64,000 nt of DNA from Macrosoma leucophasiata (taxonomy: Eukaryota; Arthropoda; Insecta; Lepidoptera; Hedylidae): NCBI GenBank assembly GCA_036365455.1, contig JAWQUS010000002.1, positions 2,790,001-2,854,000 of the forward strand. Direction: 5' to 3'. A model generated the notes under the pieces. It ran no database searches, was not told where the DNA came from, and saw nothing but the letters and a program-made list of their open reading frames with translations. Made by a program: the position numbers and the translations under genes. Shown here in pieces: positions 1 to 9,000 of the stretch (positions within the stretch are counted from its first letter, which is position 1; every line of letters begins with the position of its first letter).

Positions 1-1282
1 CTTGTAATGAGAAAGGAGCTGCTAAATAATCGTTGGAATGTTGGTTTGGTGTATTAGAAAAACATGGGAGATCATTGAAGGAAGGAACAAAGGGAGGGGC
101 AATTTTATCAAATATTTTTTCAAACATATCTTTGGAGAAGCAGGGTGGAGGGGGTTTATTCAGTTTTGAAGATCGAAACCGTCGAATTTTATTCCATACA
201 GTGGAAGCAGGTGTGTCTGGAGAAATAGACATGCAATATTCTTTCCAACCATCTCGTTTTTTGGTGTGAAGAGTGAGCCGACATTTGGCTGATATCCTGT
301 TAAGTTCAATATAGTTATCACTTGTCATTTGGTAGCAGTAATTCAGTTCAGCTGCTTTCCGTTCTGTTACCGATTGAGTACATTCTCTATCCCACCATGG
401 TGGAGAAGGAGGTTTACCATCGCATTTTTTTTTCTTAGGAAATGCTACGTCAGCTGCTTCAGTTATAGCGGAGATGAGACTGTTTGAGCAAAACTCTATA
501 TTCTCCGAAGAGACCATTGGCAACTGTTCAGTTTTCAATGTTAATATTTCAGAATATTTTTTATAATCACCATATTTGGTTTGATATTTTAGGAGAGGAG
601 CATTTTCTTTAAAGGGAATATAAGTGGATGGAAGATTAAGGACAATAGGGAAGTGGCGACTCCCGTGTGTCGAGTGCATAACGCTCCAGGTAGTTTGGGA
701 TGCCAGATCTGGGGAACAGATTGACAGATCAATTGCACTCGCATTCTCCGATGGTCTGGTTCGAAATGTGGATGTTCCGTCGTTAAGTATGCAAAGATTC
801 AGTTCATCAATGATATCAATTAGAGTTTCACCCGATGCATCACTTCTAGAGCTACCCCAAGACCGGTGATGGCAGTTGAAATCCCCTAAGACAATTCGAG
901 AAGAAGGAAGGGATAGTATGATATCTTTCAGTTCCAAAAGGATTGAATCTGAAGGATATGGGATATATAAAGAGAGGAAGGAAATATTATTTACAGATAC
1001 AGCTACAGCTTGGAAACTGTCGCTGTGAGACGGGATAGGAATTTGGGAACAAGGTATGGAGTTTCTGACGAGCAGGGCGGCACCACCCCACCCGTCAGTT
1101 CTATCCTCCCTGAAACATACAAAGCCCGGCAGCCCAAATGAGCTGGTCGGGCCCAGCCATGTCTCAGAGAGGGCTATTATGTTGGGATTTATATCGCGGA
1201 CTAGGAATGTTAGGTCTGCCCTTTTACAGGCAGACCTAATGCTTTGGCAGTTCCACTGAAGGATTTTCTCCAATGGAGCCAT
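1..1282 (-). CDS. LINE ORF2, N-terminal part (endonuclease), cut by window edge
   Basis: This reading frame starts with ATG at 1282 and stays open to base 1 on the minus strand, so the rest of the protein lies outside the window. It encodes the apurinic-type endonuclease of a non-LTR retrotransposon. Visible motifs are LQWNCQSIR near the start, SETWLGP, GDFNCHHRSWG and HGSRHFPI (the usual SDHxPI box). It overlaps the end of ORF1 by 47 bases in another frame, the same layout as the full-length relative at 50893-56672, and protein similarity between the two runs along the whole length. I translated it by hand and saw no stop or frameshift. The copy may be coding-competent, but its reverse transcriptase cannot be seen here. 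Confidence 0.85.
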   Translation of the reverse strand, partial: MAPLEKILQWNCQSIRSACKRADLTFLVRDINPNIIALSETWLGPTSSFGLPGFVCFREDRTDGWGGAALLVRNSIPCSQIPIPSHSDSFQAVAVSVNNISFLSLYIPYPSDSILLELKDIILSLPSSRIVLGDFNCHHRSWGSSRSDASGETLIDIIDELNLCILNDGTSTFRTRPSENASAIDLSICSPDLASQTTWSVMHSTHGSRHFPIVLNLPSTYIPFKENAPLLKYQTKYGDYKKYSEILTLKTEQLPMVSSENIEFCSNSLISAITEAADVAFPKKKKCDGKPPSPPWWDRECTQSVTERKAAELNYCYQMTSDNYIELNRISAKCRLTLHTKKRDGWKEYCMSISPDTPASTVWNKIRRFRSSKLNKPPPPCFSKDMFEKIFDKIAPPFVPSFNDLPCFSNTPNQHSNDYLAAPFSLQ

Positions 1283-2798
1283 TTTTAAGCACGGATGATA
1301 AAGTTTGAAGTAGATAGTCGGCGTGGGACGGTGAAGAGTTATTATATAGGTTAGAGATTGTTGAAATGAGAGAAGCAAGAAAAATTGGAAGGGATATGGT
1401 TGATACATTGGAAGGTGACTCATTGCAATGGTCGAGGAGAGCACACCCATTAGGTGTCTGAGAAGAAGAAGGTCTGATGATCTCACTATGAGCAATTTTG
1501 TCATATCCTTTAGATATTTTAGATTGGCTACGAGGATGCAAGAATACAGTTTTTTTGTACGAAGGAGAGTTGGGCAAGCTAGCAAGAGTATGGCTAATCC
1601 CACCACTACGTGGGATACTTTTAGAGCTTGTCACATCTGCAAAAGATCTGTTCACTTGGGCATGAAGTTTTGTAGCCTCGGCATATGAGATGGACTTTTC
1701 AGCCATGGAAGTTTTTATTGCCTTTTGGCGGGAGAATTCTGGGCACCGAACCTTGTCAGTAGCAAAATGGTGTCCTCCGCAAGAAAGGCAAAGGGCATCC
1801 TCTTTTTCTACTGAGCAGGAGTCACCGGCGTGTTCCTTACCACACTTATAACAGCGTGGTTTTGAACGACACTGTGTTTTCGTGTGCCCGAAGCGACAAC
1901 AAGTGAAGCATTGTACGGTGGGGTAGATGTATAATTCCACTGGTAAGGAATTATAACAGACAAAAACTTTATCTGGCAATTGCTGACCATCAAAGGTAAG
2001 AACTACAGTTTGGGATGGTTTCCAAACTGCTTTTCCATCAATTACTACTTTGTAGTTTAGTCGCCTAGCCTTGAGAATGGGACTTCTGCAATTATTAGGG
2101 AGGGAAATATACTCTATGATTTCTTCTGGGGACCATTCGGATGGAATACCTCGCACAAGTCCTAGTTTTGTAACATTAAATGAAGGTATAAATGCCTTAT
2201 AGCCTTCGGTGGTAAGAATGGGATTGGTTTTAAAAGAATTTGCATGATTTGCTGAGGAAAATGCTAGGGCAATACGGTTTCTACCGATACTTTGAATGCT
2301 GCCCTCGACAACATTAGCAATGCGTCTCTTGAAAAGGAACCTACCAAAATTGACAGGATGGAGAGTGGTGCCTGCATTGGGAGTATTTTCAATACGTTGT
2401 ACATGGATAATGAAAGGTCCTACATCAGAGTCGCTGTAATCTACACGACCAACGGGTGTAGCAGTAGTAGGTGTTGTAAGTGACGATAAAATAGATGTAG
2501 GAACCTGGGAAAATTGAGTAGGAGGTGTAATTTGTCCAGCGGGGATTTCAGCATCCATTGGAATTTGTACAGTGGGATTTTGCGGTGACGCTTTCCTACG
2601 TTTCGAATTTGAATTTGATCTCGACCTAACGGGAGATGTCGATGACTTGCGCATCTTACGATCAGTATTTCTTGTTTTTTTTGTGAATTTTCGCTCATGC
2701 GAGTCGAATTCTTGGGCAGATACTGTTAAAAGGGCAGAGAAAGCGTTGTGGGTGGGAATACTGGGACCGGGGTCCCCAGGATCAGGAGGTTCGTTCAT
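1236..2798 (-). CDS. LINE ORF1, gag-like zinc-knuckle protein
   Basis: This intact 520-residue frame is the ORF1 (nucleic-acid-binding, gag-like) protein of an I-type LINE. It has a basic N-terminal half rich in Ser, Arg and Lys, then three CCHC-like knuckles around residues 310-365 (CFTCCRFGHTKTQC, CYKCGKEHAGDSC and a third starting CLSCGGHHF). The start MNEPPDPGDPG is matched by MNEPPDPGDPD in the second copy at 56425, which supports it. In this family ORF1 binds element RNA; that role is known for the family and is not shown here. Similarity to the second copy is clear but far from identity, so the two are separate lineages and not a recent duplicate pair. Confidence 0.9.
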   Translation of the reverse strand: MNEPPDPGDPGPSIPTHNAFSALLTVSAQEFDSHERKFTKKTRNTDRKMRKSSTSPVRSRSNSNSKRRKASPQNPTVQIPMDAEIPAGQITPPTQFSQVPTSILSSLTTPTTATPVGRVDYSDSDVGPFIIHVQRIENTPNAGTTLHPVNFGRFLFKRRIANVVEGSIQSIGRNRIALAFSSANHANSFKTNPILTTEGYKAFIPSFNVTKLGLVRGIPSEWSPEEIIEYISLPNNCRSPILKARRLNYKVVIDGKAVWKPSQTVVLTFDGQQLPDKVFVCYNSLPVELYIYPTVQCFTCCRFGHTKTQCRSKPRCYKCGKEHAGDSCSVEKEDALCLSCGGHHFATDKVRCPEFSRQKAIKTSMAEKSISYAEATKLHAQVNRSFADVTSSKSIPRSGGISHTLASLPNSPSYKKTVFLHPRSQSKISKGYDKIAHSEIIRPSSSQTPNGCALLDHCNESPSNVSTISLPIFLASLISTISNLYNNSSPSHADYLLQTLSSVLKNGSIGENPSVELPKH

Positions 2799-3099
2799 TT
2801 TTGGTAAGCAGGAGGTAGATCAGAAAAAAAAAACCTAAGATACTGTGTGAAACACCAATGTGACAAGGTATTTGTATTTGAACAAATAACTACGAGATCT
2901 ATAACTTACCCAGCACCAAAACACATAAAATCACAATCACAAAACAAATATGTTAGACTTTGTGTCTTCAAACCACAATTTTTATGAAGAAAACCGAGAA
3001 CTCAACGCGACGAGTCAAACGCTCCGCTGGAAGTCGTATATTTATTTAAAATAAATCCATTTGAAAAAATAATGCCAACAACAACAAGGCAAATTACCG

Positions 3100-3331
3100 A
3101 TTCAACAGTAGTGTTCAGCATTATCGTGTTCCTGTCAGGTGGTAATGTCAACGGCCCTTTAATTTCCAGCTTATAGGCTTAAGACCTTAGAACTTTAGAA
3201 CCTCAGGAGTGGCAATGCATCATACATAACATAGATGTATTGGTTCCATGTAGATGTTTATAGGCTACAGTATTACTTTCCAACTATGTAAACTGTAAAC
3301 TTGTTTGCCACTTCGTGACGTTAAAAAAAAG
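3100..3331 (+). repeat. S1 short retroposon, 5'-truncated and degraded
   Basis: This copy keeps the S1 core (GTGTTCAGCA, TCAGGTGGTAATGT, CCTCAGGAGTGG) and ends in TTTGCCACTTC plus a short A-run. S1 is the most frequent repeat in the window. It begins ACTGGTGGTAGAGCTC and ends in poly-A, and it resembles the 3' ends of lepidopteran RTE-like LINEs (from memory, not searched). Confidence 0.7.
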
Positions 3332-3359
3332 AGATGAGAGAATTAAATTTATATGAATC

Positions 3360-3552
3360 TACTAGCGGCCCGCCCCGGCTTCGCCCGCGCTGCTCTGCTC
3401 CTATTAGTCATAGCGTAATGTAAGCTATCCTATCTCTCAAGTTGGATCGAACTGCACATGGTGTGCGAATTTTATTATAATCGGTTAAGTGGTTTAGGAG
3501 TCCATTGAGGACAAACATTGTGACACGAGATTTATATATATTAAGATAGCAC
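3360..3552 (+). repeat. Interspersed repeat starting CTAGCGGCCCGC
   Basis: The stretch begins CTAGCGGCCCGC and continues to ATCGGTTAAGTGG and GGAGTCCATTGAGGAC. The same left end recurs at 10300, 22525 and 27208, and the right part recurs at 10840-10935. It is a dispersed repeat of unknown class. Confidence 0.6.
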
Positions 3553-3690
3553 AATCTGACCACAGAACATATCAATGAATGAAAAGTATATCTCTTAGAT
3601 AAATGGTTGATAGATAAATTAGATATACTTAGGTACTCGTTTCGACTTTCAAACAATGAATTGCTGTTTAATGTTATGTAAGGATTATGT

Positions 3691-4236
3691 ATGTATCTTC
3701 ACGCCAGGTCCCTAACGGGGTAGGCAGAGAGTGTAGAGCGCCAGATATCCCGGTTCAGACAAACCTCTCGTGCCTCGTCTACCTTCATCATTCTCTTCAT
3801 ACATGCACGCCGATTCCTAAGACTTTTGACCCCACCATCAGACAGAACTCGACCTATTTGGTCATGGTAGGTCAGCCTTGGTCTTCCTGGGCCTCTGCAA
3901 CCATCCACATTCGCATTGTATATCTGTTTAGTCATTCGCTCATTCGACATTCTTTCTATATGCCCGAACCATCGGAGCATGCCTTTTTTCATTTTTACAC
4001 CGATACTATCATTCACACAAAGTCTCTTTCTTACATCTTCATTACGAACGCGATCGGTGAGTGATACACCGCAGATCTTGCGCAAAGATCTCATCTCGAC
4101 CGCGTTCAACTTACTTTCATGCTCTTTCCTGCATACCCAGCTCTCGCTTCCATATAAAAGCGTTGGAGTAAGTACAGCATTATGTACGGCTAGTCGAGCC
4201 CGCTGGCTGAGATGTTTAGATTCTAGTAGCTTACCC
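3691..4236 (-). pseudogene. RTE-A retrotransposon, C-terminal RT fragment (5'-truncated)
   Basis: The minus strand encodes about 179 residues of the C-terminal part of an RTE-type endonuclease-reverse transcriptase, including [25 protein letters not shown] and [10 protein letters not shown]. The element ends in the tail TGAAGATACATACAT typical of this family. It is flanked by a repeat of ATGTAAGGATTATGT (about 3676-3690 and 4297-4311), a target-site duplication. The 5' junction is abnormal: a 37-bp palindrome sits between the element and the right-hand duplication. Confidence 0.85.
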
Positions 4237-4316
4237 AAAAAACATAATCCTTACATTGCTGAGAATTGCGTGAATGGAGTCACGCAATTCTCAGCAATGT
4301 AAGGATTATGTTTTTT
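4237..4316. repeat. Perfect 37-bp inverted repeat with 6-base loop
   Basis: The left arm is 4237-4273 and the right arm 4280-4316, with loop ATGGAG. The outer part of each arm contains the target-site sequence of the adjacent RTE-A insertion. The inner part (GAGAATTGCGTGA) closely matches internal RTE-A sequence seen at 38629. It therefore looks like a fold-back product made during integration. Confidence 0.9.
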
Positions 4317-4566
4317 TTATGTAAGAAAGGTGGCAAACAAACATGCAGCTCACATTCCTGTATTATGATTATATCTCGATTTTCTAATCGGGTTTTGAGA
4401 CTGAGAATAATTCCCAAAGTTACATATTGTAGATATTACAGGGCCATAAATGACCATCTAACCGGAACACGATAGTACTGAACTACCATTTGGCGGCAGA
4501 TGTATTAAGTAATGCGGAGGTGCCTACGCCCTCGACCTCCTGCACTGGTAGTTTACCACCAGTAAA
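4316..4566 (-). repeat. S1 short retroposon, rearranged
   Basis: The minus strand begins ACTGGTGGTAAACTACC and ends with GTTTGCCACC and an A-run. The central 100 bases are replaced by unrelated AT-rich sequence (TATTATGATTATATCTCG) that also resembles part of the tandem repeat at 45101-45488. Confidence 0.6.
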
Positions 4567-4656
4567 ATGTTCAGGAAGAAATAAGTTCTTTAAATTTAAA
4601 AACTTATTAGAAATGCTGTAATCGCTTCTGTTATAGTCGCTTTACTTGTGAACTTC

Positions 4657-4855
4657 TTTTTGCAAAAATGGAAAGAAATATTTGACTTCAGGCGAGACTC
4701 GAACTCGGGGCCACTGGGAATCTAGTCCAGCCGCTCTTCCAACTGAACTACCGAAGTCCTGTCCGATTTTTCTATCCTGCCCATTTTTCTTTAAAAATAA
4801 AAAAATATATATTTCACAAGCATTGGTTAATGCGAAATAATATAAAACAATTATC
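4657..4855 (-). repeat. tRNA-like repeat D
   Basis: The minus strand carries a tRNA-like module (ACTTCGGTAGTTCAGTTGG ... GAGTTCGAGTCTCGCCTGAAGTC) followed by the conserved tail TTTCTTTCCATTTTT and TTTCACAAGCAT. The same module is tripled at 36261-37063 and present at 41273. This copy has mismatches in the D-arm, so it is not a functional tRNA gene. Confidence 0.65.
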
Positions 4856-5309
4856 CATTCTAGTGTTGAAGTGCTCGCTCATGGCAAATAGTGTTCCATT
4901 GTAGATGTAAGTTGAGTGCAGTGTACAGTAAAATTAGTTTTGTGCAGATAAAAAAGACGACTCAGGAAATAATGGCTGGTGGGTGAATGTGTTTATTTTT
5001 TTATTAGATTTTTCATAAGTATTGTAATTTATAGACTTTTAAACTATTTTAATTAAAATTATTTAATAAGAGCACTTTAACTTGATGTTATTTCCACGCC
5101 TACCCACACAGAACCCCAAGGGGTCAAGCATTCCGAAAATCCTCTCTACTCTTGTAGCCGCTTCGCGCATTGAGCGGTTATGAAGTTGTCGGGTTTGTTG
5201 ACTCCTTCTCGATGCCCGGCGTTGACTTTTTTTATAATCGGGTTTAGCGGATCCCAGACCAACCGTCCTACTTTTGCATCTTGGGGCCGGCAATGGCGTA
5301 GTTGCATTT

Positions 5310-5450
5310 TATATCATCATCATCACTCCAGCCAAAAAACTTCAACTGCTGGACAAAGCCTTCCTCAAATACGCCCATTCCAGTGTAGTGCTTCATTAGC
5401 GAAGAGTTTGCCATAATCGCCACGCTTGGCAGGCGGATTGGCGATTGCAG
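5310..5450 (-). repeat. Degenerate RTE-B 3' end
   Basis: The stretch reads, on the minus strand, GGACAAAG-like and CAGCAGTTGAAG sequence followed by an ATGATGATGAT tail. This resembles the end of RTE-B at 43480-43525 (CAGCAGTGGACGTCTTTTGGCTG). It is heavily mutated. Confidence 0.4.
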
Positions 5451-5590
5451 TGGCGGTAGTTTTATCGCAAGACGTTGCTGCCCATCCCGCTTGGTTGTTT
5501 AAATGGTTTGACCGCAATTGTCCGGGTGACTGACTGCACTAGACTCCTCCGCTGGGATTCGTCATGTCCCAACGCCTTCGCATTTTATGT

Positions 5591-5968
5591 ATAATAATAA
5601 TGGTAACCCATTATACGTCCCACTGCTGGGCACGAGTCTCTCCCCTTTTTGGGGGGAGGCCTGAAGCTTACTCCACCACGCTGCTCCAAATGCGGATTGG
5701 TGGAGGTACGGGTTAGTGGCCAACCCGCTGTCGGATGTTTTCAAACCGCCCATAAGGTCTCCGACAAGGTTTTAACGACTACTATCTATCGATAGCAACC
5801 GGGGCTTAACGTGCGTTTGTCTCGTATGTGTGTCTCTCGACTGCATCAATAAAGAGTTTTTCTATACTTTCTTTCATTTTAATTTGCCATTAGCGGTCAC
5901 CCATCACACCCGACCACGCCCGTAGTGCTACCGAGTAGATCGCTTATAATCTACACCAGCCGCGGGGC
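5591..5968 (-). repeat. S2 short retroposon
   Basis: S2 starts near CCCCGCGG on the minus strand and ends CAGCAGTGGGACGTATAATG, GGTTACCATTATTATTAT. The ATT-repeat tail and CAGCAGTGGGACG motif resemble RTE 3' ends. The end of this repeat lies only 41 bases upstream of the TatD exon at 6009. Confidence 0.75.
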
Positions 5969-6008
5969 TTCATTTTATATACCTACAAATATTCCTGTAT
6001 CGAAACAG

Positions 6009-9000
6009 GTGTACACCCCCACGATGCGAAGTCGATGGCGGAGGAAGAGATGTGGTCAGAGCTGGCGGAGCTAGCGGGCGCGCCCGAGTGCGTGGCGGTC
6101 GGCGAGTGCGGCCTCAACTACAGCAAGGACTTCTCCGAGCCCCACGTTCAGCGGGACGTGTTTAAACGGCAGGTGAGACTAAATGTTTTCAGAAGTCCAC
6201 AAATAAATGTTAATTACTATTACCTACTACTTGGTAAAATGCGTGAAAGCATTGCAGTTGGTCAGGGCGATATCGACGGTCTTCTTCGAGCTATACATGC
6301 ATCGCGACGTGATAAAACGACAGGTAGAACATAATGCACATTTTTAGAGAGCTCAAATTACTCGTTCATAATGTTCAAACGCCTGACGTCGCGATCACTA
6401 CGTGCGGCTTCAACATACATCGTAGACTCTAAGATAACGGTTAGAGATACGATAAGTAAGTAGAGTATCAGAGATAACGGTTCAAAATCCTTTATCTCTT
6501 GTTCTATTGGGATTTTTCAATTTTCTGAAAGTTTCCCAGTACTTCGGAGTTTGGTAATGTGCCCGGTTTGGTAAAAACGTACATTTACATACCTCTGCCT
6601 ATCGGGATTACAGGCGTGAAGTTAAGTTGCAAAATTATTGTAGTCGTTGCCGCGCTATGGATCGACTCGAAAATCTGAGTCTGCGCAGAGGTTGTCTCTG
6701 TCCGTGCATTTTCTTCCGTCTTTACAATAGTGGGTGCTCTGATGATCTGTTCGATCTGGTGCCATGGTCCCCATTCCTCATTCGCACCACCCGTCGAACA
6801 GAGAAGTCCCATCCGCACAGATAGGATACTTGGAAGTGCTCAACAGGCCGATTCGGGCGTTAATTCTCGCCTAGAACGTGCAAATGTGGAACGAACTTCC
6901 CTCTGAGGTGTTCCCCCGTCTCTATAATATGGAGTTCTTCAAAACTGGCGTCAAAAGAGTCGTTCAGGTCTTGCAGCGCGTTGGCAACTCCCCGTGGTGT
7001 TGCAAATTTTCATAGGTGACACCACTTTCCATCTGGTGGCCCGTCTGTGGCATGTCTGTCAATCCTTTGAAATTAAAAAAAATGATTCGGTCTGTCGAAG
7101 TAAGCTCGTCTCGGGACGTCCTTCAATAGGAATCAATTAATTGGGCAATTGCAGAGCGCAAAGGGGTCTCAGTCCAATAAGGGGCTGTCATTGGCATTGG
7201 CAGGGGCCTAATTTTAGACTGATTGGATTACGGATCCCCGGCAGCGGCGTTTGGTCCGAATGTTAGTTAAAAAAAAAAAACTATTTTTGATAACTTTTTA
7301 GTTTCCGTGGACCTCAGTCTGACCAGACCAAACCAGAGCCAGTCTGGCCGGGACCACGGAAGCTGAAAAGCGACCGAAACGTCAAGTTGATTTTTAAAAC
7401 CATTTTCGAAGTCGAATATACGCGAGATAAATCCGTAAAAATAGTTTTATTTCAACGAGTGTAGCTCGCGAAAACCTAAGAACACATCATGTTAGAACGT
7501 ACGGAACGTTAACTGCAAAAATATTTTTTTTTATTTAGACGAGTTTGTTTTTTTTGGTTTTACACTGGTCGATCTTATTTGTTTTATAGATAATGTTGTC
7601 CTATGACTCAGTGGAGATTGTGGTTTTATGATCTTGTGTTGCGTGTTGTTCATTCATTAGATAAAGTGGCGGATGCACTTTGAGACCTTGCACTATATCA
7701 ATAACTGTAACAACATACTATGCCTTCTTTATTATTATGAATATGTAGTATAGTAAGTAAAGTAGTATTTTATTCACAAAAAATACACATGCTATGATAT
7801 AGCAAGTAAAAGATGAATTACGGTAAATTTTTTTTTTTTTGTTGCCTAAATCTGTATTTAATTTATAACTCTGCCTCTTAAACTAGGCTATCCTATATTT
7901 CAAAGGACAGAGTTTTAAATGTCCGTCCCTAACGATCTTGTTGAGAAAGTGTGTTCATGTCTGACGTGCATGCGTGCGTGAGTGCGTGCGTGCGTGCGTG
8001 CGTGCGTGCATGCGTGCGTGCATGCGTGCGTTCGTGCGTGAGTTTGTGCGTGCGTGCATGCGTGCGTGGGTGCATGCGTGCGTGCGTGCGTGGGTGCGTG
8101 CGTGTGCGTGCGTACGTGTGTCTGTGTGTTTTATATACATATCTTGCCATGATCCTTTGCTTATGGGCTTGTCCGGCGCTGTGTAGATTTATGTTTATAG
8201 ACTGCAGTATTTATTTACCATCAATGTGAACTGCACACAACAAGGATGATATAACTGTAATTTATGATATATGTTACTACATAATATATAGAAATATATC
8301 ACCCCTGGCAGATTTTTATTATAAATACCATTCACATTCAATTATTTTTCAATCTTATCAAATATTGGCATTCAAGATAAACTTAAATAGTGTTTTATAG
8401 GTGATGCAGTGTAAAAGTCTGGACAGGATCGTAATTAGGTACAAAACATTGACCGCTGGGCGCTCTTGAATGTACCCGAAACCGGGACGTGGGCTATTTA
8501 TATCGTCATGTTATTGATACACCATCTATACAACGTCCGTCTAAAAAGCTTGGGACAGAGTGTAAACAATGAAAACAGTGATTCTCAGGCGTTTCTCTCA
8601 TTCAATGTGATGTAGGGCTTGTAGGGTGGGACTGATGTTTTCTATTCATTTATCTGTTGACATGAATAGTTCATTATTTTTAACTCGTGATCGCGAGTGC
8701 ACTTTTAATGTGAACGCACACTTATTTATTTATTTAATATTTTTGTGCACATAAGGCGGACATAATGCCTAGTGGCATTCTCTACCAGCCAACCATAGGG
8801 CTAAATAAAACTGTCGATGAGGTGCAATAACAAAAGATAGTAGGTAACTTGTAAAATTGAACACAAAAAAAAACTAGTTGACAATATAATATAATAATAA
8901 TGGCAACCCATTAAACGTCCCACTGCTGGACACGAGTCTCTCCCCTTTTTTGGGGGGAGGCCAATATAAAAATAATAATATAATATCTACTATAATAAAT

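Larger units (their letters stand above)
1..3035 (-). mobile_element. I-type LINE copy 1, 5' half
   Basis: This is the 5' part of a non-LTR retrotransposon holding ORF1, the beginning of ORF2 and about 240 bases of 5' leader. The 5' end is placed near 3035 because CCAGCGGA followed by CGTTTGA (minus strand) occurs there and also at the 5' end of the full-length copy near 56660. The 3' half lies beyond the left edge. Confidence 0.8.

Noticed and set aside
4960..4995. ATGGCTGGTGGGTG as a possible first TatD exon with a GTGGGT donor
   Set aside because: It would code for only two residues and a split codon. The needed N-terminal segment with the HxH metal site does not follow anywhere before 6009.
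7929..8229. Overlapping open frames of Cys/Val/Arg or His/Ala/Arg/Thr repeats on both strands
   Set aside because: They are by-products of the TGCG microsatellite; all frames stay open because the repeat lacks stops.
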